Positions 28,435 through 38,065 are shown, counted from the first letter of the stretch. The stretch: DNA of 64,000 nucleotides from an uncultured Succinivibrionaceae bacterium (GCA_944393045.1 CALXYT010000001.1:1-64000); one strand, 5' to 3'. The notes: generated by a model from the letters alone, not told the origin. Numbers and translations: made by a program.

Positions 28435-29123
28435 CTCCTAGACATACTAAAGGTTTTACTTTAATTGAAATCATACTTGGAATAGTTGTTATGTCCATAG
28501 CTATTGCAGGTGTGGTGAGCGTAATGGTATCTTTTGACAAGACATCAACTGACCCAATTTTAGAAACTAAGGCTTCAATGTTAGCTGAGCATGTGATTTC
28601 GCAAATTTATCAAACCTCCTACGATGAGAACTCTGATCATTATGGTGGAGAGTGTAGATGTGGGGAAAATTCTATCTTATGTCCAAGTCAAGCTGTATGT
28701 TCAAATATTATTGGACCTGATAATGATTTAGAAAGAAATGCGTTATCACCATTAAATTTTAATGATGTGGATGATTTTGACAGTAGTGTATTTTGTAGTA
28801 GCCATACCTCAAGTATAGTCTGCCAAAAAAATGAGGCAATTTGTGAAGGCAATGATGCATGTTTACTTCCTGCTGAGTTTTTTACCACATCAGAGTTTAC
28901 CGGATGGATTGAGGAACAACTTAAGCTTTTTGATATTGCATATAATGGTTTTTACGTTTATATAAAAGTAAATACTACAACTAACAGTAAAGATGGGCTT
29001 AATTCTATTATTGAGGCTACAAATAATTCCGATATTTATGCCCAGGTAAAACATATTGAGTTAAAAGTGCTAGTACCTAATGGTCAAGTTTATACTTTTT
29101 CTATGATAAGAGGTAATTACTGA
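28425..29123 (+). CDS. mshD: MSHA minor prepilin MshD
   Basis: 232 residues. Prepilin cleavage Gly10/Phe11 in KGFTLIEIILGIVVMSIAIA. A cysteine-rich loop (CRCGENSILCPSQAVC, then further Cys to about residue 147) suggests disulfide bonds. Minor pilin by position. Its stop overlaps the mshO ATG. Confidence 0.85.
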   Translation: MAITPRHTKGFTLIEIILGIVVMSIAIAGVVSVMVSFDKTSTDPILETKASMLAEHVISQIYQTSYDENSDHYGGECRCGENSILCPSQAVCSNIIGPDNDLERNALSPLNFNDVDDFDSSVFCSSHTSSIVCQKNEAICEGNDACLLPAEFFTTSEFTGWIEEQLKLFDIAYNGFYVYIKVNTTTNSKDGLNSIIEATNNSDIYAQVKHIELKVLVPNGQVYTFSMIRGNY

Positions 29124-29959
29124 TGAAAAAAACATTAGGATTTACTTCAATAGAACTAGTAATTGTGATGCTTCTTTTAGGGGTAACTTCAATTTTTGTG
29201 CTTTCATTTATCGGTATGGGCACTCAAATATTTGTGCAAGCTAGTAGCCGAGCAGAAGTTTCCATGTATGCTAAAAATTTACTTCAGCGCATGAAACGAG
29301 AAATTATTAACGCTGTTCCCTATTCTTTAAGCACAAAAGATTATGTAACTTCTAATTATTTAGAGTTTATCTCTCCAGTTGCTAATAGCCGTATTATTAA
29401 AATAAACTACGATAGTAATGATGTAGCTAATTCATATCTTATTTTAGCTACCGATATTGTTGATAAGTTAGATAGCGTAAGTTGTAATGAGACTACAACT
29501 AAGTGGCTTTACACCATAGTTAATGGTCAGATTAGTAAATATGAGCTAAAAGAGCAAGCAAAGTATCCTCAAAGCGCAGAAGATACAAAGGGTACTAAGA
29601 TAAGTTTTAAAGATAATACTAATATCTTAAGTATCAAGCAAAGTTTATCAACAAATAATTCTCGTGTTTATTTTATTGATGATTGCTCCGTAAAAAGATA
29701 TAGCTTTAGTAAAAGTAATAAAATCTTAGATTATCAGCAAGGATCTATAAGTAATGGTGTCTTTACTTCATATCAAAGTGCTCCATTAAGTGATAATAAG
29801 ATTAAAGTTGAGAGCGTATTATTTAATATTGCCAGTGACAATAATTATCAAACCCAAGATACTTCCAATCGCAATGATGTAATTGTTGGAATATTACTTA
29901 GTTCTGGTGGTGAGATTATTAGTATAAGTCAGTTTTTGGAGGTGCTAAATGCCTCGTAG
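29123..29959 (+). CDS. mshO: MSHA minor prepilin MshO
   Basis: 278 residues. Cleavage Gly6/Phe7 in GFTSIELVIVMLLLGVTSIF, a prepilin helix with Glu5. The longer globular part with VYFIDDCSVKRYSF resembles PulJ/MshO minor pilins. Overlaps mshP by 11 nt. Confidence 0.85.
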   Translation: MKKTLGFTSIELVIVMLLLGVTSIFVLSFIGMGTQIFVQASSRAEVSMYAKNLLQRMKREIINAVPYSLSTKDYVTSNYLEFISPVANSRIIKINYDSNDVANSYLILATDIVDKLDSVSCNETTTKWLYTIVNGQISKYELKEQAKYPQSAEDTKGTKISFKDNTNILSIKQSLSTNNSRVYFIDDCSVKRYSFSKSNKILDYQQGSISNGVFTSYQSAPLSDNKIKVESVLFNIASDNNYQTQDTSNRNDVIVGILLSSGGEIISISQFLEVLNAS

Positions 29960-30449
29960 TCTTGCAAAAAATCGAGGTTCAATGCTTGTTACTGCAATTT
30001 TTGTGATTGTGGTATTTACCTCTTTACTTGCTATTATCTCAAGGATACTGATGAGGCAGGAAGATGTGGAATTAGGTAATGTTTATTCCACACAGGCCGA
30101 AGCTTTGGCTAGAAGTGGTACTGAGTTTGCGTTAGGTGCGCTATTTTTACCTAATAAATTATCAGTAGACTCTCCTATTTTTAAAGAAGGAATCAAAGAG
30201 CAGGAATATATAATATTACAATGCCCAAGTGAGCATAATACATTTTGTAATGTTCAGGGGCGTTGCAATATTGAAAAAGTTACTATTATAGTGCGTAATT
30301 TAGCCAAAATAACTTCTGATACTGATACATTATATGAATATCAAATACTATCACGCGCAAGTTGCACAGTACCGTTTATCAATAATACCAATAGCTATAA
30401 GATAACAAGAGAAATTCAAACTGTGGCCTCAGATTTAAGATGGCAATAG
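29949..30449 (+). CDS. mshP: MSHA biogenesis protein MshP (PilX-like)
   Basis: 166 residues. A hydrophobic N-terminal helix after KNRGSMLVTAIFVIVVFTSL, with no Glu5, then QAEALARSGTEFALGALF, typical of PilX/MshP proteins. Last gene of the locus. The large adhesin gene mshQ that normally follows is absent; mreB begins 245 nt later. Confidence 0.85.
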   Translation: MPRSLAKNRGSMLVTAIFVIVVFTSLLAIISRILMRQEDVELGNVYSTQAEALARSGTEFALGALFLPNKLSVDSPIFKEGIKEQEYIILQCPSEHNTFCNVQGRCNIEKVTIIVRNLAKITSDTDTLYEYQILSRASCTVPFINNTNSYKITREIQTVASDLRWQ

Positions 30450-30505
30450 GACTAAAGTTATAGTATGGTAATTTGCTTATGCATTATTTTGTGGGCAAAT
30501 AACGT

Positions 30506-30523
30506 TTTTGCAATTATGCAAAA
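30506..30523. other. Short hairpin after mshP
   Basis: TTTTGCA (30506-30512) and TGCAAAA (30517-30523) pair around ATTA. A second weak pair ATTTGC/GCAAAT flanks about 30472-30500. Neither has a proper T-tract, so the end of the msh transcript is not clear. Confidence 0.3.
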
Positions 30524-30607
30524 TGCGTAATTAAGAGTTTTTGAATTATATTATTATAGATTTGTCAAGATTTATGTTTTTTCTAATACAGTTTGATCTT
30601 ATCTTTA

Positions 30608-30616
30608 TGATATAAT
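30608..30616 (+). promoter_or_regulatory. Extended -10 promoter of mreBCD
   Basis: TGATATAAT: TGA directly before TATAAT (30611-30616), 79 nt before the mreB ATG. The -35 is poor, as is common with extended -10 promoters. Confidence 0.55.
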
Positions 30617-30694
30617 CTAGTGACTTAGCATAGGTGTTAGAGCACTGAGTTAAGCTGGATTACTTAATAAAAATATAACTCTCGGATTCCTTAT

Positions 30695-31756
30695 ATGTTT
30701 AAAAAACTTAGAGGCCTTTTTTCAAATGATCTGTCTATAGATCTAGGCACTGCCAATACTCTTATTTATGTAAAAAATCAAGGCATAGTTCTTAATGAAC
30801 CGTCAGTAGTAGCTGTTAGAACTGACATGCCAAAAAATCATCAAGGTACAGCACTTGCAGTTGGTAAAAAAGCAAAAGAAATGCAGGGGAAGGCACCTGA
30901 CACTATCAGAGTTATTCGTCCAATGAAAGATGGTGTTATTGCTGATTGTCAGTATACAGAACGTATGCTAGAAGAATTTATGCGCCTTATTTCAAATAAA
31001 ACTAATAAGTTTTTAGGGTTTATTAAAGGATCTCCAAGAGTATTAGTATGTGTACCATATGGCTCAACGCCTGTTGAAAGAAATGCTATTCGTAATAGTG
31101 TAATGCGCGCTGGTGCTCGAGAAGTATTTTTAATCACTGAACCTATGGCAGCTGCTATTGGTGCTGAAATGCCAGTTACTGAGGCAAGAGGTTCTATGGT
31201 TATCGATATTGGTGGTGGAACTACTGAGGTGGCAATTATCGCTTTAGGTGGTATTGTTTACGCATCAAGCGTAAGAACTGGTGGCGATAAGTTTGACCAA
31301 GCAATAGTGCGTTATATTCGTGATAAGCATCGTTTAGAAATCGGTGAGGTTACAGCTGAAAACATTAAGATTGAGATTGGTTGCGCACTTGTAGATGAAA
31401 ACGGTGAAAAGAGATCAATGGAGATTCGTGGTCAAAGTATTATTGAACAGGCTCCTCGTTCTCTAACTATTACCTCCGAAGAAATCCAAGAAGCTTTAAG
31501 AGATCCCCTTAAGAATGTAATCAATGCCGTATCTGCTGCTCTTAATAATATTCCGCCTGAACTATCAGCTGATATTTATGAAATGGGTATGGTTATCACT
31601 GGTGGTGGTGCTTTATTACGTAATATCGATAAAATTATTAGCGAAGAAACGAGAGTTAATGTTCGTGTAGCAAATGATCCATTAACTTGCGTTGCTTGTG
31701 GTGGTGGTATTGCTCTTGAAATGTATGATAGTAAGGGTGTTAGTGTATTTGAATAA
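30695..31756 (+). CDS. mreB: Rod shape-determining protein MreB
   Basis: 353-residue bacterial actin that guides lateral cell-wall synthesis. The amphipathic N-terminus [13 protein letters not shown] binds the membrane. Nucleotide-binding motifs of the actin fold are present: [12 protein letters not shown] (phosphate 1), [12 protein letters not shown] (phosphate 2) and [10 protein letters not shown] (adenosine). First gene of mreBCD; mreC follows after 3 nt. The cell is therefore likely rod-shaped or helical. Confidence 0.98.
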   Translation: MFKKLRGLFSNDLSIDLGTANTLIYVKNQGIVLNEPSVVAVRTDMPKNHQGTALAVGKKAKEMQGKAPDTIRVIRPMKDGVIADCQYTERMLEEFMRLISNKTNKFLGFIKGSPRVLVCVPYGSTPVERNAIRNSVMRAGAREVFLITEPMAAAIGAEMPVTEARGSMVIDIGGGTTEVAIIALGGIVYASSVRTGGDKFDQAIVRYIRDKHRLEIGEVTAENIKIEIGCALVDENGEKRSMEIRGQSIIEQAPRSLTITSEEIQEALRDPLKNVINAVSAALNNIPPELSADIYEMGMVITGGGALLRNIDKIISEETRVNVRVANDPLTCVACGGGIALEMYDSKGVSVFE

Positions 31757-31759
31757 TCT

Positions 31760-32677
31760 ATGAATGAAAAAATAGGCTATACAGGACTTACCGCCAATGC
31801 CAGATTTGTTATATCTGGCATCTTATCACTTATTTTAATAGTTTGCGACTCACATTTTTCGTTATTTAAAGATGTGAGTTTTTACGTTGAGAGCTATTTA
31901 ACTCCTGTTTTTTATATTGCTGATGCGCCTAATTCTCTTTCAAGAAATGTCTCCGATCGCTTTTATTCCTATCAAGAATTATTAGAAGAAAATAAGTTTT
32001 TAAAAAATCAAATTTCAGAAATTCGTACTGAATTATTAAGATTTGATAGTCTAGTAGAAGATAATGAACAGTTAAGACGTCTTAATAACTCACCAATTAG
32101 AAGTTCCTATAAAAAAATTGGTGCTGAGATTATGATGGTAGATACCAATCCTTTTAGTTTAACGATTATGATAAACCGAGGCGAGGATGATGGTGTTTAT
32201 GAAGGTGAGCCTGTTATCAATGAAGAAGGGGTAATAGGTCAGGTTATAAGTGTTGCTAAATCTACTAGTAGAGTGCTACTAATTTCCGATCAAAATCATG
32301 CAATTCCAGTAGTAGTAATGAGAAATGGTATTAGAGCCATAGTTTCTGGGACTGGGATTATCAATGAGTTAAATGTTGTTAATATGCCAAGAAATGTGGA
32401 TATTCAAGTTGGTGATATCCTCATTACCTCAGGTTTAGGTGGTAAATTTCCGAAAGGGTATCCTGTGGCTAAAGTAACTGTCTTTGATAGAAAAGAAGGT
32501 CTACAGTTTGCTGAGATTAAAGCTCAGCCTTTAGCATCACTTGATAGATTAAGATATATGTTATTAGTTTCACTACCGAACGAGGCTTTACCAAAGCAAT
32601 CGATAATAAAAGATGAGTCATTCATCAATAGCATTCTACCACGCACAACTTTAGGCACAAACAAGGAGCAACCATAG
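31760..32677 (+). CDS. mreC: Rod shape-determining protein MreC
   Basis: 305 residues. One N-terminal membrane helix (about 16-32), a coiled coil (about 70-105) and a periplasmic double beta-barrel region with GVIGQVISVAKSTSRVLLISD and ITSGLGGKFPKGYPVA, the family signature. Scaffold linking MreB to the PBP2/RodA elongation machinery. Three nt separate it from both mreB and mreD. Confidence 0.95.
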   Translation: MNEKIGYTGLTANARFVISGILSLILIVCDSHFSLFKDVSFYVESYLTPVFYIADAPNSLSRNVSDRFYSYQELLEENKFLKNQISEIRTELLRFDSLVEDNEQLRRLNNSPIRSSYKKIGAEIMMVDTNPFSLTIMINRGEDDGVYEGEPVINEEGVIGQVISVAKSTSRVLLISDQNHAIPVVVMRNGIRAIVSGTGIINELNVVNMPRNVDIQVGDILITSGLGGKFPKGYPVAKVTVFDRKEGLQFAEIKAQPLASLDRLRYMLLVSLPNEALPKQSIIKDESFINSILPRTTLGTNKEQP

Positions 32678-32680
32678 CAC

Positions 32681-33169
32681 ATGCAAAATCAGGTAAGTAT
32701 TTTTGTAATATGGTTATCGATTATTGTGGCATTAGTGTTATCACTAATTAAATTGCCAATAGTTGTTGATAATTTAGTACCTAATTATGTGGTGATGGTA
32801 GTACTCTATTGGGTTATTGTGTGTCCTAATAAAGTTAATGTTGGGGTAGGGTGGTTTGCTGGATTATTAATGGATTTTCTTTTTGGCTCTACTTTAGGAC
32901 TACATGCCTGCGCTATTGCCTTTATGGTATGGATTATCGCTACACAATTTAAAAACATAGCGTTTTATTCGTTACTGCAAAAGACTATTGTAGTAGGTAT
33001 AGTTAATTTTATTGGGCAATTTATTCTCTTTTGGACAGAGCATATTTTTGGGGTGGTAACAGTTGACTATAATTTCTTATGGTCTTGTGTTTCTACTTTA
33101 GTGCTTTGGCCAATTGTTTCAGGTATCTTAAGTCTTACTCATTCATTTAATCGTAACTACGAAGGGTAA
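32681..33169 (+). CDS. mreD: Rod shape-determining protein MreD
   Basis: 162-residue membrane protein with five or six helices. VGWFAGLLMDFLFGSTLGLHA is the conserved MreD segment. Third gene of the mre operon. Confidence 0.92.
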   Translation: MQNQVSIFVIWLSIIVALVLSLIKLPIVVDNLVPNYVVMVVLYWVIVCPNKVNVGVGWFAGLLMDFLFGSTLGLHACAIAFMVWIIATQFKNIAFYSLLQKTIVVGIVNFIGQFILFWTEHIFGVVTVDYNFLWSCVSTLVLWPIVSGILSLTHSFNRNYEG

Positions 33170-33217
33170 TATTCTTGCTAATGATAAGATACTTACTAAA
33201 TTATCAGGCAAAAGTAT

Positions 33218-33223
33218 TATAAT
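33218..33223 (+). promoter_or_regulatory. Possible -10 box before maf-rng
   Basis: A perfect TATAAT 44 nt before the maf ATG, in a 97-nt gap after mreD. TTACTA (about 33193) is a possible -35 with a long 19-nt spacer. Confidence 0.35.
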
Positions 33224-33266
33224 GTTATTCCCGATTTTCTTTTTTTAAGTGTATGAAGGAGGACAA

Positions 33267-33836
33267 ATGAAGCTTGTCTTAGCATCAAAATCTCCACGTC
33301 GTTATGACTTATTGAAATCCCAAGGTTTTAAGGTGGTAGTTCTGCCTTGTTTAGAGTCAGAACCTCCTTATGATTGTAAAGAGAAAATTGAGGATTATGT
33401 AAAGGCTTTAGCGTATTTTAAAGCTCGCTTTGTAGCGCAAAACCTTCCTCAAGAGATAGTTTTAGGTGCTGATACTATAATTGAGTTTAATGGTGAGGTA
33501 ATCGGTAAACCTAAGAACTATGAACATTACCTAGAAATAATGCATAAACTTAGTGGTAAAGAGCATAAAGTCCACACAGCTTATGCTCTTTGTTATATGA
33601 GCCATGTTATAGCAAATGTAGTGACCTCGGTAGTTAAGATGAAAGATTTAACAGATGAGGATATAGAGGCATATTGGCAAACTGGCGAGCCTAAAGATAA
33701 AGCTGGTGGTTATGGTATTCAAGGCAAGGGGGCAAATTTAATTGCTACATACCAAGGTGATTTATCGTCAATTATTGGTTTACCTATAAAGGATGTTATG
33801 CACGATATCGAAGTTTTACAGGATAGATTTAAATGA
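33267..33836 (+). CDS. yhdE: Maf-family nucleoside triphosphate pyrophosphatase (YhdE type)
   Basis: 189 residues from the ATG at 33267, chosen because AGGAGG lies seven bases upstream; an upstream in-frame ATG at 33249 overlaps that site. Motifs: LASKSPRRYDLL (phosphate-binding), GADTIIEF with catalytic Asp, KPKN, LSGKEHKVHTA and DKAGGYGIQG. In E. coli YhdE cleaves dTTP and UTP to monophosphates, guarding against non-canonical incorporation. The conserved order mreBCD-maf-rng is retained; overlaps rng by 4 nt (ATGA). Confidence 0.92.
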   Translation: MKLVLASKSPRRYDLLKSQGFKVVVLPCLESEPPYDCKEKIEDYVKALAYFKARFVAQNLPQEIVLGADTIIEFNGEVIGKPKNYEHYLEIMHKLSGKEHKVHTAYALCYMSHVIANVVTSVVKMKDLTDEDIEAYWQTGEPKDKAGGYGIQGKGANLIATYQGDLSSIIGLPIKDVMHDIEVLQDRFK

Positions 33837-35302
33837 ATGAGCTCTTATTAAATGTAACACCTTCCGAAACTAGAGTGGCGCTAGTTGAGCAAGGGACATT
33901 ACAAGAAATTTATATTGAAAGAGCTACTTTACAAAGTATGGTAGGTAATGTTTATCGTGGTAAGGTTACTAGAGTGTTACCTGGCATGCAAGCAGCATTT
34001 GTGGATATTGGTTTCGATAAAGCTGCTTTTTTGCATGCCTCTGATATAGTACCTCATACTGAATGTGTTAATGCCAGAGATAAAGAACATTTTAAGGCGA
34101 TAGATATTGCAAGTTTAGTTCGTCCAGGACAAGATGTATTAGTGCAGGTAGTAAAAGATCCTATTAGTACTAAAGGTCCAAGATTAACTACAGATTTAAC
34201 TTTACCTTCCAGATATTTAGTTCTAATGCCAGATTGTGCTTATGTAGGCGTTTCCCAAAAAATTGAAGATGAAACAGAAAAAGCACGTCTTAAAGCAATA
34301 GTTGAAAAATTTGTCGATAAATCTTTAGGTGGTTTTATTATTAGAACTGCTGCTGAAGGGGTATCGGAAAATGAATTATTAGAAGATGCCAATTTTTTAA
34401 AGCGTCTTTGGTCTAATATTAGAGAAAATTATAAAAAAGTAAAATCAGGCACTTTACTGCACGAAGATCTTTCTATTGAGTTAAGAATTTTACGAGATTT
34501 TGTGGGAACTAAACTTGATAAGATTAGAGTAGATTCTACTTTAACTTATAATGAATTAACAAAATTTTGTAAAGATTTTATACCTGATACTCAAAATATT
34601 ATAGAGCACTATGAGGGTAAAACTCCTCTTTTTGATATGTATGATATTGAAAATGAAATCCAGCGTGCGCTAGATCGTAGAGTTACCTTAAAAAGTGGTG
34701 GTAGTTTGATAATTGATCAAACAGAGGCTATGACTACCATCGATGTAAATACAGGTGCCTTTGTTGGAATGCATAATCTTGAGGAAACCATTTTTAATAC
34801 CAATATCGAGGCAACAAGTGCTATTGCTAGACAATTACGCCTACGTAATTTAGGTGGCATTATCATTATTGATTTTATCGATATGGCAAGTGAGGTTCAT
34901 AAAGAACGAGTGCGTAATGCCTTAATTAGTGAATTAGAGAAAGATAGAGTAAAAACTACAGTCTCTAAATTTTCATCTTTAGGGTTAATTGAAATGACAC
35001 GTAAACGCACTCGTGAAAGTTTAGGTCATTTATTATGCTGTGAATGCCCTGAATGCCAGGGTAGGGGAATGGTAAAAACAGTAGCTTCTGTTTGTTATGA
35101 TATTTTACGAGAAGTTGTGCGCATTAATAAGGCTTATAAGGCAGATAAGTTTATTATTTATGCATCTTACGAGGTTGCTGAGGCACTAGAGCGTGATGAA
35201 CGCCATACCATAGGTGAGCTTGAGGTTTTTATTGATAAGCAAATATCAATTCGGGCAGAACCAAGATATCGCCGTGAGAAATACGATGTGGTAATGATGT
35301 AA
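33833..35302 (+). CDS. rng: Ribonuclease G
   Basis: 489 residues (E. coli 489). Single-strand endoribonuclease that trims 16S rRNA 5' ends and cleaves some mRNAs. S1 domain (about 38-125, GNVYRGKVTRVLPGMQAAFV), RNase H-like and DNase I-like parts with metal-binding Asp in TTIDVNTG and IIIDFIDM, and the zinc-link CPECQGRG. It lacks the long C-terminal scaffold of RNase E. Coupled to maf by ATGA and to the nitrilase gene by a one-base overlap. Confidence 0.97.
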   Translation: MNELLLNVTPSETRVALVEQGTLQEIYIERATLQSMVGNVYRGKVTRVLPGMQAAFVDIGFDKAAFLHASDIVPHTECVNARDKEHFKAIDIASLVRPGQDVLVQVVKDPISTKGPRLTTDLTLPSRYLVLMPDCAYVGVSQKIEDETEKARLKAIVEKFVDKSLGGFIIRTAAEGVSENELLEDANFLKRLWSNIRENYKKVKSGTLLHEDLSIELRILRDFVGTKLDKIRVDSTLTYNELTKFCKDFIPDTQNIIEHYEGKTPLFDMYDIENEIQRALDRRVTLKSGGSLIIDQTEAMTTIDVNTGAFVGMHNLEETIFNTNIEATSAIARQLRLRNLGGIIIIDFIDMASEVHKERVRNALISELEKDRVKTTVSKFSSLGLIEMTRKRTRESLGHLLCCECPECQGRGMVKTVASVCYDILREVVRINKAYKADKFIIYASYEVAEALERDERHTIGELEVFIDKQISIRAEPRYRREKYDVVMM

Positions 35303-36099
35303 TGAAAAGAGTAGTAGCTTTAGAATTATCGGCTCAAGGTAGAAGTTTTACTTATACCCTTGAGCTTATAGCATTAGAGCTAAGTAAAATTCGTCAGAAG
35401 TTCATTGATGATGAGTTACTAGTAGTCTTACCCGAGAATTTTTTAGGGTATCCTCAAGATGAGAAAGAGGTAGAGGCGCATGCAAAGGGTATTAAGAAAT
35501 TTAATATTATTGAAAAATTTGCCCAACTCTCTAAAAAATATAATTTATATTTAGTAGCAGGTACGATAGTTCAAAAGCTAAGTAATAAATATTTTATTAC
35601 CTCTATTGTTTTTTATAATGGTAAAATTATTGGTGCATACCAAAAAAATCACTTGTTTAAGGCACAATTACCTACTAAAGCATTTGATGAAGGCAAATAT
35701 TTTACCCCAGGTGATAAGTTATGTATTATTGATACAACTTTTGGGAGAATAGCTATTGGGATATGTTTTGATATACGCTTTGCTAAGATGTTTGTAGAGC
35801 TAAAAAAACATAAAGTAGATATTATATGTTTGCCGGCGGCTTTTAGTTATTTAACAGGTGTAAAACATTGGGAGATTTTACTGCGTGCTCGTGCGATTGA
35901 AAATCAAGCATATATTATAGGATGTGGCTTAAACGGTTTATCTTCTAATGGAGTAAGATGTTTTGGAAACTCGATGATAATCGATCCAGACGGTTGCATT
36001 TTAGCAGAGCAAAAGAACAATTACCCTATAAGCTATATTGATGCTCCAATTGATTTAGCATTTATTTCAAAGATTAGAAAATTATTACCACTAGATTGA
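35302..36099 (+). CDS. Nitrilase-superfamily carbon-nitrogen hydrolase
   Basis: 265 residues with the complete catalytic triad: Glu45 (LPENF), Lys115 (YQKNHLF) and Cys155 (GICFDIRF). Such enzymes cleave amides, for example omega-amidases or deaminated-glutathione amidases; position between rng and tldD is shared with other gammaproteobacteria. The exact substrate cannot be read from sequence. yhdP, a very large gene often found between rng and this one, is missing. The ATG overlaps the rng stop. Confidence 0.88.
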   Translation: MKRVVALELSAQGRSFTYTLELIALELSKIRQKFIDDELLVVLPENFLGYPQDEKEVEAHAKGIKKFNIIEKFAQLSKKYNLYLVAGTIVQKLSNKYFITSIVFYNGKIIGAYQKNHLFKAQLPTKAFDEGKYFTPGDKLCIIDTTFGRIAIGICFDIRFAKMFVELKKHKVDIICLPAAFSYLTGVKHWEILLRARAIENQAYIIGCGLNGLSSNGVRCFGNSMIIDPDGCILAEQKNNYPISYIDAPIDLAFISKIRKLLPLD

Positions 36100-36109
36100 G
36101 GATATAACC

Positions 36110-37624
36110 TTGAGTAAGAATGATGATATTTTTTCAAAGGTTGAGCTTAAGTTACTTGAGCAAAATGGTTTATCAATACCAAGTGTTGAGAGACTCCTTG
36201 GTTCTCTTGTAAGCAAAGATATTGATTTTGCAGATGCTTACTTTGAGCATAATGTAGCTGAAGGGCTTTATTTGTCAGAGGGTATTGTAAAGAATGGTTC
36301 ATTTTGCATAACTAGTGGTTTTGGGGCAAGAGCGGTAAAAGATGAGAATACTGCCTTTGCATTTTCCGATGCCATTAGTGTGCAAAATCTAAAGGAAACT
36401 ATTGAGGCAACTAGAAGTATTGCTAAAATTAATGGTGCAGGAAAAGCTCGAATAGGTGCTAAACTTAATTACACTCCAATATGCCAAGATATAAATCCTG
36501 TTAAGCAGTTATCAAGAGAAAAAAAGACGCAAATTCTTAAGGAAATGGATCTTTTTGTAAGAGCGTTAGATAGCCGCGTAACGCAGGTCTCTGTAAGTAT
36601 CAATTGCAGTTATCGTCAGCGTTTAGTTATAGCGACGGATAATACATATGCTGCTGATATTATGCCTAAAGCTATGATTTTTTGCACAGTGCAAGTATCA
36701 GAGAACGGTAGAACAGAAACAGGTTCTGATGCTTATGGAATAGCAGGCGGGTTTGCTTGTTTAGAAGATTTAGTGCCTGTGATACCAAATGATTATATTG
36801 ATGATGTAACAGATACTAGTATTATTACTACTTTGGAAAAGCGTTATTTAAGTATTGCTCGTGGTGCTTTAAGAAGAGCATTAACTAACTTAAAAGCTCG
36901 TAGCATGAAAGCAGGTAAAATGCCAATAGTATTAGCTGCAGGCTGGCCTGCGGTGTTAATTCATGAGGCTGTAGGTCATGGGCTTGAAGGTGATGCTATT
37001 CGTAAAGGAACTAGTATGTTCAAAGATAGCATGGGTAAACAGGTAGCCTCAAGTTTATGTACAATTGTTGATGATGGGACTATTGAGAATAGATTAGGTT
37101 CTCGAGGTTTTGATAGTGAAGGAACGCCTACTAATGCTAATGTGTTAATAAAAGATGGCATTTTATGTGGCTTTATGTACGATAAGCTTAATGCCAAACT
37201 TATGGGGCAAAAATCAACTGGCAATGGTCGTCGCAGTACTTATTCTTGTTTACCAATTCCACGCATGACTAATACTTACTTAGAGCCAAGAGATGATAAT
37301 CCATTAGATATTATTCGTAGCCTTAAAAAAGGTGTTTATGCTGTTAATTTTAGTGGTGGGCAAGTAGATACTGCCTCAGGTAATTTTACTTTTACTGCTA
37401 ATGAGGCATATTACGTAGAAAATGGTGAGATTAAATACCCTGTTAAAGGTATTACGTTAATTGGTAATGGAGAGGAAACTTTAAAAAATGTTACCCGAGT
37501 GGGTAATAACTTAAAATTTGATAAAGGTATAGGTAGCTGTGGTAAGTGTGGGCAAAATGTACCAGTAGGTATAGGTCAGCCTACTATTAGAGTAGAAGAT
37601 GTTACCGTAGGTGGTAGTAAATAA
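36110..37624 (+). CDS. tldD: Metalloprotease subunit TldD
   Basis: 504 residues. Zinc-binding HEAVGH at His285-His290 (HExxxH), followed by GLEGD. Pairs with PmbA (TldE) as a heterodimeric metalloprotease that processes small peptides, such as microcin B17 and CcdA in E. coli. The start is TTG at 36110 with GAGGAT about nine bases upstream; no ATG fits better. Ends at a strong bidirectional terminator. The partner gene pmbA lies 1.1 kb downstream. Confidence 0.96.
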   Translation: MSKNDDIFSKVELKLLEQNGLSIPSVERLLGSLVSKDIDFADAYFEHNVAEGLYLSEGIVKNGSFCITSGFGARAVKDENTAFAFSDAISVQNLKETIEATRSIAKINGAGKARIGAKLNYTPICQDINPVKQLSREKKTQILKEMDLFVRALDSRVTQVSVSINCSYRQRLVIATDNTYAADIMPKAMIFCTVQVSENGRTETGSDAYGIAGGFACLEDLVPVIPNDYIDDVTDTSIITTLEKRYLSIARGALRRALTNLKARSMKAGKMPIVLAAGWPAVLIHEAVGHGLEGDAIRKGTSMFKDSMGKQVASSLCTIVDDGTIENRLGSRGFDSEGTPTNANVLIKDGILCGFMYDKLNAKLMGQKSTGNGRRSTYSCLPIPRMTNTYLEPRDDNPLDIIRSLKKGVYAVNFSGGQVDTASGNFTFTANEAYYVENGEIKYPVKGITLIGNGEETLKNVTRVGNNLKFDKGIGSCGKCGQNVPVGIGQPTIRVEDVTVGGSK

Positions 37625-37697
37625 TACCAAACTTCACTAACACTCAATACAAAAACAAATAATAACAACAATAATAGCAACAAGGACAACAATAATA

Positions 37698-37727
37698 AAA
37701 AACCACAAGTTGTAACTTGTGGTTTTT
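37698..37727. terminator. Bidirectional terminator between tldD and the rhodanese gene
   Basis: A perfect 13-bp stem, AAAAACCACAAGT (37698-37710) with ACTTGTGGTTTTT (37715-37727), loop TGTA. A5/T5 ends serve both strands. Confidence 0.9.
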
Positions 37728-37743
37728 AATAAAATACACTTTA

Positions 37744-38055
37744 TTATTTACCTAAAACTGCTTGAGCGTCTTTAAGACCACCAAGATTTTTTACATTCTT
37801 ATAGCCAGCTTTTTCTAAGGCTTCCTGAGCCATAGAAGCTCTACGGCCAGAACGGCAATAAACGCTAATATTATCATCATGCTTAATGCCTAAAGTCTTA
37901 GCACCTTCAACAATTTCAGTATGAGGAATGTTAATAGCATTAGTTACATGTTCTTGGTTATACTCTTGATTTGAGCGCACATCAATTAAAAAATCCTGGG
38001 CATAAGCGAAAGAACAAAGTACAAAAGCTAATGGAAGAAGAAGTAATTTTTTCAT
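37744..38055 (-). CDS. Periplasmic rhodanese (PspE/GlpE-like)
   Basis: 103 residues. Signal peptide MKKLLLLPLAFVLCSFAYA, then a single rhodanese domain with active-site Cys67 in YCRSGRRA. Probable thiosulfate sulfurtransferase or sulfur carrier in the periplasm. Size and layout match E. coli PspE (104 aa), but no phage-shock genes are nearby. It starts 10 nt after darP on the same strand. Confidence 0.85.
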   Translation of the reverse strand: MKKLLLLPLAFVLCSFAYAQDFLIDVRSNQEYNQEHVTNAINIPHTEIVEGAKTLGIKHDDNISVYCRSGRRASMAQEALEKAGYKNVKNLGGLKDAQAVLGK

Positions 38056-38065
38056 ATTTAATCCC

